64,000 nt of DNA, from contig NZ_CP076607.1 of assembly GCF_018966525.1 (NCBI RefSeq), positions 4,216,001 through 4,280,000 on the forward strand. The letters run 5' to 3'. The notes beneath the pieces were generated by a model. That model saw only the letters and a list, made by a program, of their open reading frames with translations, was not told the origin of the DNA and did no database searches. The stretch is from Paenibacillus sophorae (lineage in GTDB: Bacteria > Bacillota > Bacilli > Paenibacillales > Paenibacillaceae). How positions within the stretch are numbered: the stretch's first letter is position 1; every line of letters starts with the position of its first letter. Below, in pieces: positions 43,200 to 50,221 of the stretch. The position numbers and the translations under genes are program-made.

Positions 43200-43285
43200 A
43201 ACATCACCTCCCCTAATTTATAATTATAATATTATTAACTTTTATGGATTAAGTCAATATATAGATGATTATTTATTTTTATCTT

Positions 43286-43504
43286 TTACTCTTTAATGTA
43301 TTTTACATTACTCATGTCCCTCATAGCAAAAATACGAGTAGCATGTTTATCAAGATCATGAGCTTCCATCAACCATTGTGTTTCAGGATGATATTCTGTA
43401 CTCCCATGATAAATTGACATATATACGGCTCTACGTGTACCAGATTCACCTTTCCAATTTGTATAGCTGAATTTGATTGCTTGACCTTCTAGAATGTTTA
43501 GCAT
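43286..43504 (-). CDS. Phage protein, unknown
   Basis: 72 residues (MLNILEGQAIKFSYTNWKGESGTRRAVYMSIYHGSTEYHPETQWLMEAHDLDK, in part). The pattern FSYTNWKGE ... R.A.Y.S...GSTEYH...QWL..A.D resembles WYL-type or DUF-like small phage proteins that hold ligand-binding beta strands; uncertain. Confidence 0.6.
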   Translation of the reverse strand: MLNILEGQAIKFSYTNWKGESGTRRAVYMSIYHGSTEYHPETQWLMEAHDLDKHATRIFAMRDMSNVKYIKE

Positions 43505-43552
43505 TACTCATCTCCTTTATGATATAATAGTAGTCAACATATTGTGCTGACT
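43500..43552 (+). promoter_or_regulatory. Promoter and dyad operator of the plus-strand HTH gene
   Basis: TATAAT (43,523-43,528) with only a weak -35. Just downstream is an interrupted palindrome AGTCAaCA-N5-TGcTGACT (43,532-43,552), the size of a Cro/CI-type operator. It lies between the promoter and the HTH gene, consistent with self-repression. Confidence 0.5.
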
Positions 43553-43564
43553 GGGTGTGAATTT

Positions 43565-43771
43565 ATGTATATAAAATGTGTTCTTGGTAAAATTATGAAA
43601 CAAAAAAATCTAACAAATAAAGATGTAGTTGAGTTGACTGGAGTAAGTAGAAACACCGTTACATCTCTATCCGCCAACGCTACAAAACGTATTGACTATG
43701 ACACATTAACAGCTTTATGTATTGGTTTGGGTGTTACTCCCGGAAAATTGTTAGTTCTAAGTGATGATTAA
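43565..43771 (+). CDS. Cro/CI-family helix-turn-helix regulator
   Basis: 68 residues from the ATG at 43,565 (MYIKCVLGKIMKQKNLTNKDVVELTGVSRNTVTSLSANATKRIDYDTL, shown in part). Compact XRE-type helix-turn-helix. One of two rightward phage genes here and the only clear repressor-like protein. It may act in the lysis-lysogeny switch, or just locally. GGGTG site. Confidence 0.75.
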   Translation: MYIKCVLGKIMKQKNLTNKDVVELTGVSRNTVTSLSANATKRIDYDTLTALCIGLGVTPGKLLVLSDD

Positions 43772-43793
43772 TTATTGTAAAAGGTACATTTCA

Positions 43794-44135
43794 TTAATTT
43801 TGTCTATCAATTAGGTAGCCTTTAATTTCAATGGTGAGTCTACCCGAAAGTGTTGTCATTCTTAACTTAATAACATGACCTTCAGAAAAAACCTGAAATA
43901 CGGGATATATATTATTAGCGTTGAATACTTTTAAAGCCAGGTGCTCAGAACTTTCTTGTTTGTTTATTAGAAAATCAGAAGATGCTTTAATGTATTGTGA
44001 ATCTTCATGGTCACAAATCTCTGGTCCACAACCGTATGTAAAATGAATCAAGTGGGGTTCTCCACCAAGTTTTTCTCTAACCGCATTATTAAATGCTTTT
44101 ACATCCATGAACTCTAGCATCTTAGTTATCTCCAA
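43794..44135 (-). CDS. Phage protein, unknown
   Basis: 113 residues from TTG at 44,135, eight bases after AAAGGGG (EITKMLEFMDVKAFNNAVREKLGGEPHLIHF). Contains TYGCGPEICDHEDSQYI. Convergent with the HTH gene. No known family. Confidence 0.55.
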   Translation of the reverse strand: MEITKMLEFMDVKAFNNAVREKLGGEPHLIHFTYGCGPEICDHEDSQYIKASSDFLINKQESSEHLALKVFNANNIYPVFQVFSEGHVIKLRMTTLSGRLTIEIKGYLIDRQN

Positions 44136-44162
44136 TATTCTAACCCCTTTTCTTCTTATCAA

Positions 44163-44518
44163 ATGTGCATTTTAAATGAATTATTCGTCAAATGTTTTCT
44201 AATGACTTAGACACTCCTCCCAAATAAAGTTTTAGAAAAAAATGATGAATCGAAATAAATAATGTGCATTTTTTGTCCTGTATGTGCATATATAAATAAT
44301 GCATAATCATCATCCTTAAAGACCTTTCCATCCGGAGTGGAGGGGTCTTTTTTCTGCATACTTTAGCATGCCTATAATAACGATTTGTGACCCTATGGTT
44401 TCGGTTCATCATACAATGAAGTACGCAGCACATACCTGTGATCATTGTCTAGAGACGCTATTCCGATAATCTCTTTTCAAATTAATTCATTCGCCAAACT
44501 ATTGATAAACTTTGACTT
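44163..44518. other. Gene-free 356-base block with short repeats and a plus-strand terminator
   Basis: No credible gene on either strand; a minus-strand open frame across it has implausible composition. It holds copies of ATGTGCAT at about 44,163, 44,267 and 44,282 plus ATGCAT near 44,300, the terminator at 44,318-44,353, and a TATAAT at 44,373. The right half (44,374-44,515) is less AT-rich than its surroundings and could encode a small RNA or hold an operator or origin. Nothing decisive seen. Confidence 0.45.
44318..44353 (+). terminator. Terminator on the plus strand
   Basis: Stem AAAGACC(TTTCC) / (GGAGG)GGTCTTT around ATCCGGAGT, then a run of Ts on the plus strand. It could end the HTH transcript or an unseen RNA starting in the block. 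Confidence 0.65.
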
Positions 44519-44731
44519 TCATTCACCAATTTCAATTAGTCCGCTATCCTCTAAATTTGACTCCAATACTCCTAAATATTGAGCATCATCACCAAGTAAT
44601 AAATTAGCTTTTACTGCAATGAGATAGTTTGCTAATCTTTCCTTATTGTCTTTTGATATACCATATTCTTCTTCAATGTCACAGCAATGCTTAACTATTA
44701 ATTTTAGTTCATTTTTGGTGAATATGTTCAT
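44519..44731 (-). CDS. Phage protein, unknown
   Basis: 70 residues (MNIFTKNELKLIVKHCCDIEEEYGIS), helical and acidic. AAGGGATG site. First leftward gene after the gene-free block's right side... it begins just right of that block. No family recognised. Confidence 0.55.
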   Translation of the reverse strand: MNIFTKNELKLIVKHCCDIEEEYGISKDNKERLANYLIAVKANLLLGDDAQYLGVLESNLEDSGLIEIGE

Positions 44732-44769
44732 ATTTAATAATCATCCCTTCTCATAAAATGCGGCTCCAT

Positions 44770-45132
44770 TTAAAATCTTAGTTTCCAGTATTTCTTAATC
44801 ATTTTATCTCTTAATTCTTGATTTACTTCTACTTTCGCAAAACGCCTTTCTTCAGAAGTATCACCCCAGTTAAGTACTCCAAATTCATCGATAATAATTT
44901 TTTCTCTCTCCAAAACTTTGAGTAGAGCAGCCTTGAGAATTTTTCCATCGCCATAGATATCAAATATGATTTGTTGTGGTCTGTGACGTTCAACTTCAAT
45001 CGGAATTACATTAAGTGCTTCATCTAACCAGCCTTTAATAGTTTTTGGCATTAGATATTCACCTGTAGTTAAGTTAATCCGTTGAATGACTGTCTTATCT
45101 GGGTGTTTTTCTATACCAATAATCCAGAGCAT
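44770..45132 (-). CDS. Phage protein, unknown
   Basis: 120 residues from ATG at 45,132, eight bases after GGAG (MLWIIGIEKHPDKTVIQRINLTTGEYLMP). No known motif. Overlaps the stop of the preceding gene. Confidence 0.6.
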   Translation of the reverse strand: MLWIIGIEKHPDKTVIQRINLTTGEYLMPKTIKGWLDEALNVIPIEVERHRPQQIIFDIYGDGKILKAALLKVLEREKIIIDEFGVLNWGDTSEERRFAKVEVNQELRDKMIKKYWKLRF

Positions 45133-45554
45133 TAGCAATTCTCCTTAATTTCATTATTAATCTCTTCGAGCTTCTTATTGTAATATTCGATTCTACTTAT
45201 TTTTGCTTTTTCAAACTTTTTCAAATTCTCTTTGCATTGCTTCTTATAATGCTTACGACACTCTTCCTCCGAATAGAAGATGTTGAGTGACACTCCGGTA
45301 TAAGCACGATATCCTGTGTTATCATATGGCCCGATAACTGTGCTAGATGGTTTACCATTTTCTTTAATTTCTCTGAAGTGGAACTCAGAATAAAAGACTT
45401 TTTTATTTTTAGGGAGATCCTTATTGCTCCAGACTACAACCTTTTTGGGCTTGACATGGCGAATCGGCTTGTTATCAATGTCATTAAAACGATAATCACA
45501 TATCCATACTTCTTCATCAATTACTACTTTATCCTTGTAATCTTTATGCAACAA
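45132..45554 (-). CDS. Phage protein, unknown
   Basis: 140 residues from TTG, eight bases after GGGGAGG. (LHKDYKDKVVIDEEVWICDYRFNDIDNK). Mixed fold with a basic helical C-terminus KQCKENLKKFEKAKISRIEYYNKKLEEI. No family recognised. Confidence 0.6.
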   Translation of the reverse strand: MLHKDYKDKVVIDEEVWICDYRFNDIDNKPIRHVKPKKVVVWSNKDLPKNKKVFYSEFHFREIKENGKPSSTVIGPYDNTGYRAYTGVSLNIFYSEEECRKHYKKQCKENLKKFEKAKISRIEYYNKKLEEINNEIKENC

Positions 45555-45935
45555 TTAATTGCCCTCCCCAATTAAGACAATAATTTCTTTATATTGCTCA
45601 GTATTTTTAGAAATCCAATCCTCTGAAAATGAACCGCATTTCTTTTCATTGAATAACCTTTTCAAGTCTCGATTTAACTCTTTAAAGTTACTCAGACCAG
45701 CCATTAACACTAAAACAGGATACAGTAAAATGTTTAGAGTAATTAGTCTTTTGCTACTAAATTCTTGCATGATAACTCTGTCATCATTTAGGTAGTATTC
45801 GTATCGATTCTTCCAATTTTTCTTTCTTCTTTTAATAATTGAGTTATGTTGATTCTTTGTAAGATAAATTTGTTTGTACCCTATATCTAATAAGTTGTCG
45901 TACTTATATATGTATCTATCTTCTTCTTCTTTCAA
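45555..45935 (-). CDS. Phage protein with one membrane segment
   Basis: 126 residues from TTG at 45,935, nine bases after GGAG. A hydrophobic stretch LITLNILLYPVLVLMAGL lies near residue 60-80, flanked by basic helices. Unknown function. Confidence 0.55.
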   Translation of the reverse strand: MKEEEDRYIYKYDNLLDIGYKQIYLTKNQHNSIIKRRKKNWKNRYEYYLNDDRVIMQEFSSKRLITLNILLYPVLVLMAGLSNFKELNRDLKRLFNEKKCGSFSEDWISKNTEQYKEIIVLIGEGN

Positions 45936-45969
45936 ACAACTTCTCTCCTTTCTCTGTAAAATACGCCTT

Positions 45970-46605
45970 TTATCCAAAGTCTACTATGTGTAACTCGTAA
46001 TTTCCAAAGATTTTAGGTTCTAATTCATCAATCGTATATGTATTTTTATTTCCAAGTACAATTACATCTGAAGTAATGCTATCTGGTAGTGTTTCTTGAC
46101 TATCGGTTTCATATACTTCTAGCCCATTTATGTGAGCCGCAATATAACTTTTCCCTCTGTTTGAGGAACCCTTAAACACCCAAACAGGTCTCTTATCTTT
46201 ATGTCTTATTGTTTGAATGAATAAGTCCATATCCACGCTATAGCCTCCGTTCGGATAATATCCGTCTCCGCCATCATAGTAGACACTGAATACATCATTT
46301 TCTACATCGTCGTAATCTTTTTCAGGTAACAAGTCTGGAACAGTGATTGGTGCTTTTAGTTTGAATGTGTATCCATCAAACCTTTCTACCTCTTCTATTT
46401 CAATGCGTCCCCAAGAAGCCGCGCACCATCCAGATCCACATTCTCCCTCTTCCTCCCAAAGCTTAATTTTCACTTTTCTGTTGTCACTAAGTATTCCAAA
46501 AATAATGTGACGCTCTAATTCAACATCCGTATATTCAAAATCGCAGTTATGTCCACTTACTGTCTGCCCTATATATTTTTCGATTTTCATTCCAATAATT
46601 TTCAT
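45970..46605 (-). CDS. Phage protein with possible P-loop
   Basis: 211 residues (MKIIGMKIEKYIGQTVSGHNCDFEYTDVELERH). The C-terminal part VWVFKGSSNRGKSYIAAHING carries a Walker A-like GSSNRGKS at about 144-151, followed by SDVIVLGNK. No Walker B was seen with confidence. Could be a small nucleotide-binding protein; function unknown. Confidence 0.6.
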   Translation of the reverse strand: MKIIGMKIEKYIGQTVSGHNCDFEYTDVELERHIIFGILSDNRKVKIKLWEEEGECGSGWCAASWGRIEIEEVERFDGYTFKLKAPITVPDLLPEKDYDDVENDVFSVYYDGGDGYYPNGGYSVDMDLFIQTIRHKDKRPVWVFKGSSNRGKSYIAAHINGLEVYETDSQETLPDSITSDVIVLGNKNTYTIDELEPKIFGNYELHIVDFG

Positions 46606-46648
46606 TCAATTTCTCCTTTTCTCTATGAAATCTCACATTTACATAAAC

Positions 46649-46819
46649 TTACTCATAAACACCATTTTCCTCTAGCTTATCTAGTTCTTTATTAATATCT
46701 GCAATTTTATCTTCTATGTAACAAATATCTGCACCAATGACACGTTGACGATCTTGTAGTTCTTGTCTTTGATAAATAAAATCGCCAAGTTGAGTAATTA
46801 AATTTTCGTATTCAGTCAT
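46649..46819 (-). CDS. Small coiled-coil protein
   Basis: 56 residues (MTEYENLITQLGDFIYQRQELQDRQRVIGA, then DKIADINKELDKLEENG). Almost wholly helical. GGAGAG site. Unknown. Confidence 0.6.
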   Translation of the reverse strand: MTEYENLITQLGDFIYQRQELQDRQRVIGADICYIEDKIADINKELDKLEENGVYE

Positions 46820-46862
46820 TCTTTACTCTCCTTTTTCTTAATCAAATATATCTTTCGTTAAG

Positions 46863-47126
46863 TTATTTTCGTATAAACCTTTTATATTTACCACTTCCAC
46901 TAATAAGTGTTGCAAAGATAACTCCTACATAGAATACGATCCAACCAACAGGGCCAGCAAAAATGATTTTGCAAATATTAATAGCCAAATCATAAGCGTC
47001 AATATCTGATGATTTTAATACTTCAATCAATCCAACAATTCCACCAATGAACATTTCCCAAAGTCCAATGTAGACTCCAAGAATTGCACCAACAATACAA
47101 ATAAAAAATGCAGCTATGCTCTTCAT
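46863..47126 (-). CDS. Membrane protein, phage
   Basis: 87 residues with two or three hydrophobic segments (SIAAFFICIVGAILGVYIGLW; IFAGPVGWIVFYVGVIFATLI). AAAGGAGAG site. Forms a cluster with the next membrane genes; holin-like in size but no lysis context is visible. Confidence 0.6.
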   Translation of the reverse strand: MKSIAAFFICIVGAILGVYIGLWEMFIGGIVGLIEVLKSSDIDAYDLAINICKIIFAGPVGWIVFYVGVIFATLISGSGKYKRFIRK

Positions 47127-47128
47127 TA

Positions 47129-47422
47129 TTATTTATTCTCTCCTTTAATTTCAGAGTTTGTGTTTGGAGAATATTTCAGATATCCGCCAATAACAGCAAG
47201 TGTTCCACAGATAATCGGTAATTGCGATGATTTAAAATAGTCCACATTAAACAATAAATTAAAACCATTAGCTATGTATCCACCATAGACCCACTCAAGA
47301 AATCTTCCTCCTAACCAGCCAAATGAATATGTCATAACTGGTGCTAGAAAGAGTAAGATACCCATCTTAACAATGTTTCCAATTGCTTTTGAAAACCAAT
47401 CAATATTGTTATTTTTGTTCAT
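47129..47422 (-). CDS. Membrane protein, phage
   Basis: 97 residues with two hydrophobic stretches (MGILLFLAPVMTYSFGWLGG; LPIICGTLAVIGGYL). Adjacent to another membrane gene two bases away. Unknown function. Confidence 0.6.
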   Translation of the reverse strand: MNKNNNIDWFSKAIGNIVKMGILLFLAPVMTYSFGWLGGRFLEWVYGGYIANGFNLLFNVDYFKSSQLPIICGTLAVIGGYLKYSPNTNSEIKGENK

Positions 47423-47440
47423 TTAAATCTCCTTTTTATT

Positions 47441-47623
47441 TTAATATGTAACTCTTAAATTCCAATTTTTATCTTTGTCCAATATGTATTTATTCTTATA
47501 CTCATCACTCAACTTCAGATTTTTCTCTGCTTCTAGTCTAATAATCTCATCGTTAATCTTATGTCTTTGTTTGCGTAGCTCATCGAGACGATTATTGATA
47601 TCTGTTAAACTTCTGTTAAACAT
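47441..47623 (-). CDS. Small coiled-coil protein
   Basis: 60 residues (MFNRSLTDINNRLDELRKQRHKINDEIIRLEAEKNLKL, in part). Continuous amphipathic helix. AGGAGG site. Unknown. Confidence 0.6.
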   Translation of the reverse strand: MFNRSLTDINNRLDELRKQRHKINDEIIRLEAEKNLKLSDEYKNKYILDKDKNWNLRVTY

Positions 47624-47641
47624 TTTTTATTCCTCCTGTAT

Positions 47642-47848
47642 TTATTCATTAATTCTAAAAAATCTATCAAAATCGATATAGTTTAGTATTCCCATAATTC
47701 CAAGTATAAGATTTATGGGTGGAATTATCATTGCAAAGATTAATTCTCCACCAGCTTCAAGAACGTCATCCATGATTGACTTTCGAATGCCGACACAACC
47801 AATTGCAACTGATAATAGATATCCAACGACAATGCAAACTATGATCAT
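47642..47848 (-). CDS. Small membrane protein
   Basis: 68 residues from ATG at 47,848 (MIIVCIVVGYLLSVAIGCVGI, then LIFAMIIPPINLILGIMGIL). Two hydrophobic segments. GGAG seven bases upstream. Confidence 0.55.
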   Translation of the reverse strand: MIIVCIVVGYLLSVAIGCVGIRKSIMDDVLEAGGELIFAMIIPPINLILGIMGILNYIDFDRFFRINE

Positions 47849-47884
47849 AAACATTCTCCTTTCTATTGGGATAAAAGCATTAGT

Positions 47885-48184
47885 TTATGAGCTTTTTACT
47901 GGTTTAACTTCAAAAATGTCTCTGTCTTTAAGTTGATCATAGTCGCAAAGATTGCTCTTAATCCAATCCAAGAATTTATGATCCACCTTGTCAAACTCTA
48001 CGATATCAATGTCCATATAATCATAATCATCATCAATCGTTCTTGATGTTTCGCCTTTACTAATCATGTCTTCATATACTTCTTGAGCATTAAACCTTTT
48101 ATCAAACGACAGTGCTGAATAATCATCGCCTCTTACATAGAGAAAAACGCTTTTTTCATTAGAATTATTTAGATAATTTGGCAT
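47885..48184 (-). CDS. Phage protein, unknown
   Basis: 99 residues (MPNYLNNSNEKSVFLYVRGDDYSALSFDKR), very acidic (DDDYDYMDIDIVEFDKVDH). A DNA-mimic-like charge pattern is possible but unproven. GGGAGAG site. Confidence 0.6.
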   Translation of the reverse strand: MPNYLNNSNEKSVFLYVRGDDYSALSFDKRFNAQEVYEDMISKGETSRTIDDDYDYMDIDIVEFDKVDHKFLDWIKSNLCDYDQLKDRDIFEVKPVKSS

Positions 48185-48210
48185 ATCTCACTCTCCCACT
48201 TTTGTATTAT

Positions 48211-48585
48211 TTAAATATTCTTTTCATCTAACAATCCAACATCGTAAGCAGCCTTTGCAGTTTTATGGTCAACAAGAACCCCATTGATTGTATTGGCATA
48301 AGGTGAAATCTTCCCACTTTTTGGTTCATACCAATTAGTCTCAATTTCTATGTCGCTAAACATTTCTCTATTCTTGATTTCTCCTGGCCCGGCATAAAAT
48401 CCGTTTTCATCTTTTTTATCTTCGTATTGAAGTTCAGGGCCAATTTCACTTGCCCCACACTTTGTGCAATGGTATGGGCCACATTGAACCATGCCAACAC
48501 CGACATCTACGAAGTCTGCATGACAAGGCGCTGCACAATACGGACACGGTTCAGGATTATTATAATTAAAGTAATTACTACTCAC
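48211..48585 (-). CDS. Zinc-ribbon phage protein
   Basis: 124 residues from GTG (SSNYFNYNNPEPCPYCAAPCHADF), with CPYC and CTKCGASEIGPEL forming a rubredoxin-type zinc ribbon. Similar small proteins are common in phage accessory regions. AAGGAGG site. Confidence 0.7.
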   Translation of the reverse strand: MSSNYFNYNNPEPCPYCAAPCHADFVDVGVGMVQCGPYHCTKCGASEIGPELQYEDKKDENGFYAGPGEIKNREMFSDIEIETNWYEPKSGKISPYANTINGVLVDHKTAKAAYDVGLLDEKNI

Positions 48586-48660
48586 CGTTTTACCTCCTTC
48601 ATTCTGTTATGATAAAACCACTATTTCATGAAGAAATATGGTCTAAAAAAGCCTTTAAAA

Positions 48661-48993
48661 TCAACGTTTTTTGATTGACTCATTCTCTAATTCTTTGAAA
48701 TATGCTCCAGACCAACACTTTCGACATAGTGATTTACTTGTAAGTGCTTTTGGAAAAGGGAATACTCTACCCTCTTTGTAAATATCTCTTGTTTTTGTCT
48801 TACATTCATCACACTGATGATAAATAATTTTCTCTGCGCTATATGTGGGTTCAAATTCTACAGTTATTTCGAATTCTTTTTCGCACTCTTGACATGTCCA
48901 GTCCAATTTATTATCACTTGATAAACCGTCACATAGGGCATCTGTCATATCATTTTCATATTCGCAATACGGACATTCTACTGTATCGTAAAT
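48661..48993 (-). CDS. Zinc-ribbon protein with apparent ATT start
   Basis: 110 residues. Three cysteine pairs: ECPYCEYEND, WTCQECEKEFE and HQCDECKTKT, plus LCRKCW. The first canonical start in frame (ATG, MTDALCDG) would delete the CPYC pair. An ATT at 48,991-48,993 follows AAAGGAGGGG with eight-base spacing and gives IYDTVECPYCEYEND, the expected N-terminus. The ATT is taken as the start by inference. Confidence 0.7.
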   Translation of the reverse strand: MYDTVECPYCEYENDMTDALCDGLSSDNKLDWTCQECEKEFEITVEFEPTYSAEKIIYHQCDECKTKTRDIYKEGRVFPFPKALTSKSLCRKCWSGAYFKELENESIKKR

Positions 48994-49008
48994 ATCAATC
49001 CCCTCCTT

Positions 49009-49242
49009 TTATTCCGAGTAAAATCCAACAAGTTTAAAATGTTCATGATCTTTGTCAATCCACTCTCTATCGGCACCGTCTGAATAGATTCCGAAATCAT
49101 CTAATGCTTCCAAATATCCTGCAATGCGGCTTCCGATACCATTATGATATTGGTCTCCTTGCAATAACACTTTCCCTTCATCTAAATCAAACAAAGCCTT
49201 TTCGTCCTCGAATTCTTCGTTGACATAAATAACTAGGTTCAT
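49009..49242 (-). CDS. Phage protein, unknown
   Basis: 77 residues (MNLVIYVNEEFEDEKALFDLDEGKVLLQGDQYHNGIGSRIAGYLEALDDFG, in part). Acidic alpha/beta protein. AAAGGAGAAG site. Unknown. Confidence 0.6.
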   Translation of the reverse strand: MNLVIYVNEEFEDEKALFDLDEGKVLLQGDQYHNGIGSRIAGYLEALDDFGIYSDGADREWIDKDHEHFKLVGFYSE

Positions 49243-49281
49243 TTTTTTATCTTCTCCTTTTTAATCAAACTTGTATTTTAT

Positions 49282-49599
49282 CTATTCTTCTACTGGTTCA
49301 TATGTCTGCTCGAATATGTCTGGTTTACATGGATAGAATTCGTTGCCTACGCCTTTTATAATCCAATCGCCTACATCTGCTCTCATAGTTCCTTCGAGAG
49401 TAGGAATCTCAATAAATGTTAATCCTTCTGGTTCGCCATTTGGCTCAGTACCAACTCGAACAAATTGATTATGTGCAGATACAAAATCAATAATCTCAAA
49501 GTCGTTGTACTCTTTGTGAATGCCGTATTTACATGGAATTTCTTTAATCACCTTGAACTGCATAGCTTCGATCACTACTGGCTTTTTTCGGAATTTCAT
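49282..49599 (-). CDS. Phage protein, MKFRKKPVVIEA family (copy 1)
   Basis: 105 residues. Starts MKFRKKPVVIEAMQF and ends GVGNEFYPCKPDIFEQTYEPVEE. A family common in phages of Gram-positive hosts with an ADVGDWIIKGV beta core. A second copy lies at 54,811-55,101. Function unknown. AGGAGG site. Confidence 0.75.
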   Translation of the reverse strand: MKFRKKPVVIEAMQFKVIKEIPCKYGIHKEYNDFEIIDFVSAHNQFVRVGTEPNGEPEGLTFIEIPTLEGTMRADVGDWIIKGVGNEFYPCKPDIFEQTYEPVEE

Positions 49600-49717
49600 T
49601 ATAAACCTCCTATTATTTTATCTTTATAAAACAGTTCTTTCATGAGGAATTTACCGTCAAAAAACCCTTTATTCATGCGGTTTTTAGACATAGCCTTTGC
49701 AAAATATGATGTTTTAC

Positions 49718-49963
49718 TTAATAAACCTCGCAGCCTTGATAATATTTATGTCCTTTCCCTCTATATCTCTGTTTAGAAATAAATGTCTTAACGATAATCA
49801 AGTTTTCAGACACTTTAAGAAGAACAAGTACACCTTTTTCTGTCATCCATCTAATTTTACCTTCAATGTTTTTGATACAGGATACCTCTTTGATAAGGTA
49901 TCCCATTCTAACTCCGCTCTTCTTGATTCTTTCTCTTGCATGTTGAGTGAATTTTATCTTCAT
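49718..49963 (-). CDS. Phage protein resembling DUF4258
   Basis: 81 residues, basic. MKIKFTQHARERIKKSGV with IIVKTFISKQ resembles the small RelE/BrnT-like DUF4258 fold. No antitoxin pair evident, though the gene next to it is a small basic protein. Function unknown. Confidence 0.55.
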   Translation of the reverse strand: MKIKFTQHARERIKKSGVRMGYLIKEVSCIKNIEGKIRWMTEKGVLVLLKVSENLIIVKTFISKQRYRGKGHKYYQGCEVY

Positions 49964-49968
49964 AGTTA

Positions 49969-50184
49969 TTACCGTTTATTCTGCTTTCTTGCTCGTGCGT
50001 ATTTAGTGAGCGTAGAACCCTTCTTTTCGTGTGTTTTTGCTGGAAGAACATATTGGAATGCAAGTCCTTGTTTTGCTGCAATGCGCTTTGATTCACTTTC
50101 TGCTCCAAGTCGATCAGTTGGAAGATTATCAATTACAATATTCTTTCCTGTTTCAGTTGTTGCAATCCCGTAAAATGTTGTCAT
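49969..50184 (-). CDS. Phage protein, unknown
   Basis: 71 residues (MTTFYGIATTETGKNIVIDNLPTDRLGAESESKRIAAKQG, in part). Basic lysine-rich tail. AAAGGAG with an ATACATATG start motif. Ends just before the DUF4258-like gene. Confidence 0.55.
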   Translation of the reverse strand: MTTFYGIATTETGKNIVIDNLPTDRLGAESESKRIAAKQGLAFQYVLPAKTHEKKGSTLTKYARARKQNKR

Positions 50185-50221
50185 ATGTATTATTTCTCCT
50201 TTTAAATATATGTATTTTTAT

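Noticed and set aside
44188..44445. Minus-strand open frame of 85 codons in the gene-free block
   Set aside because: Composition rich in Cys, His, Met and Arg, no ribosome site, and it crosses a terminator and repeats; looks like chance.
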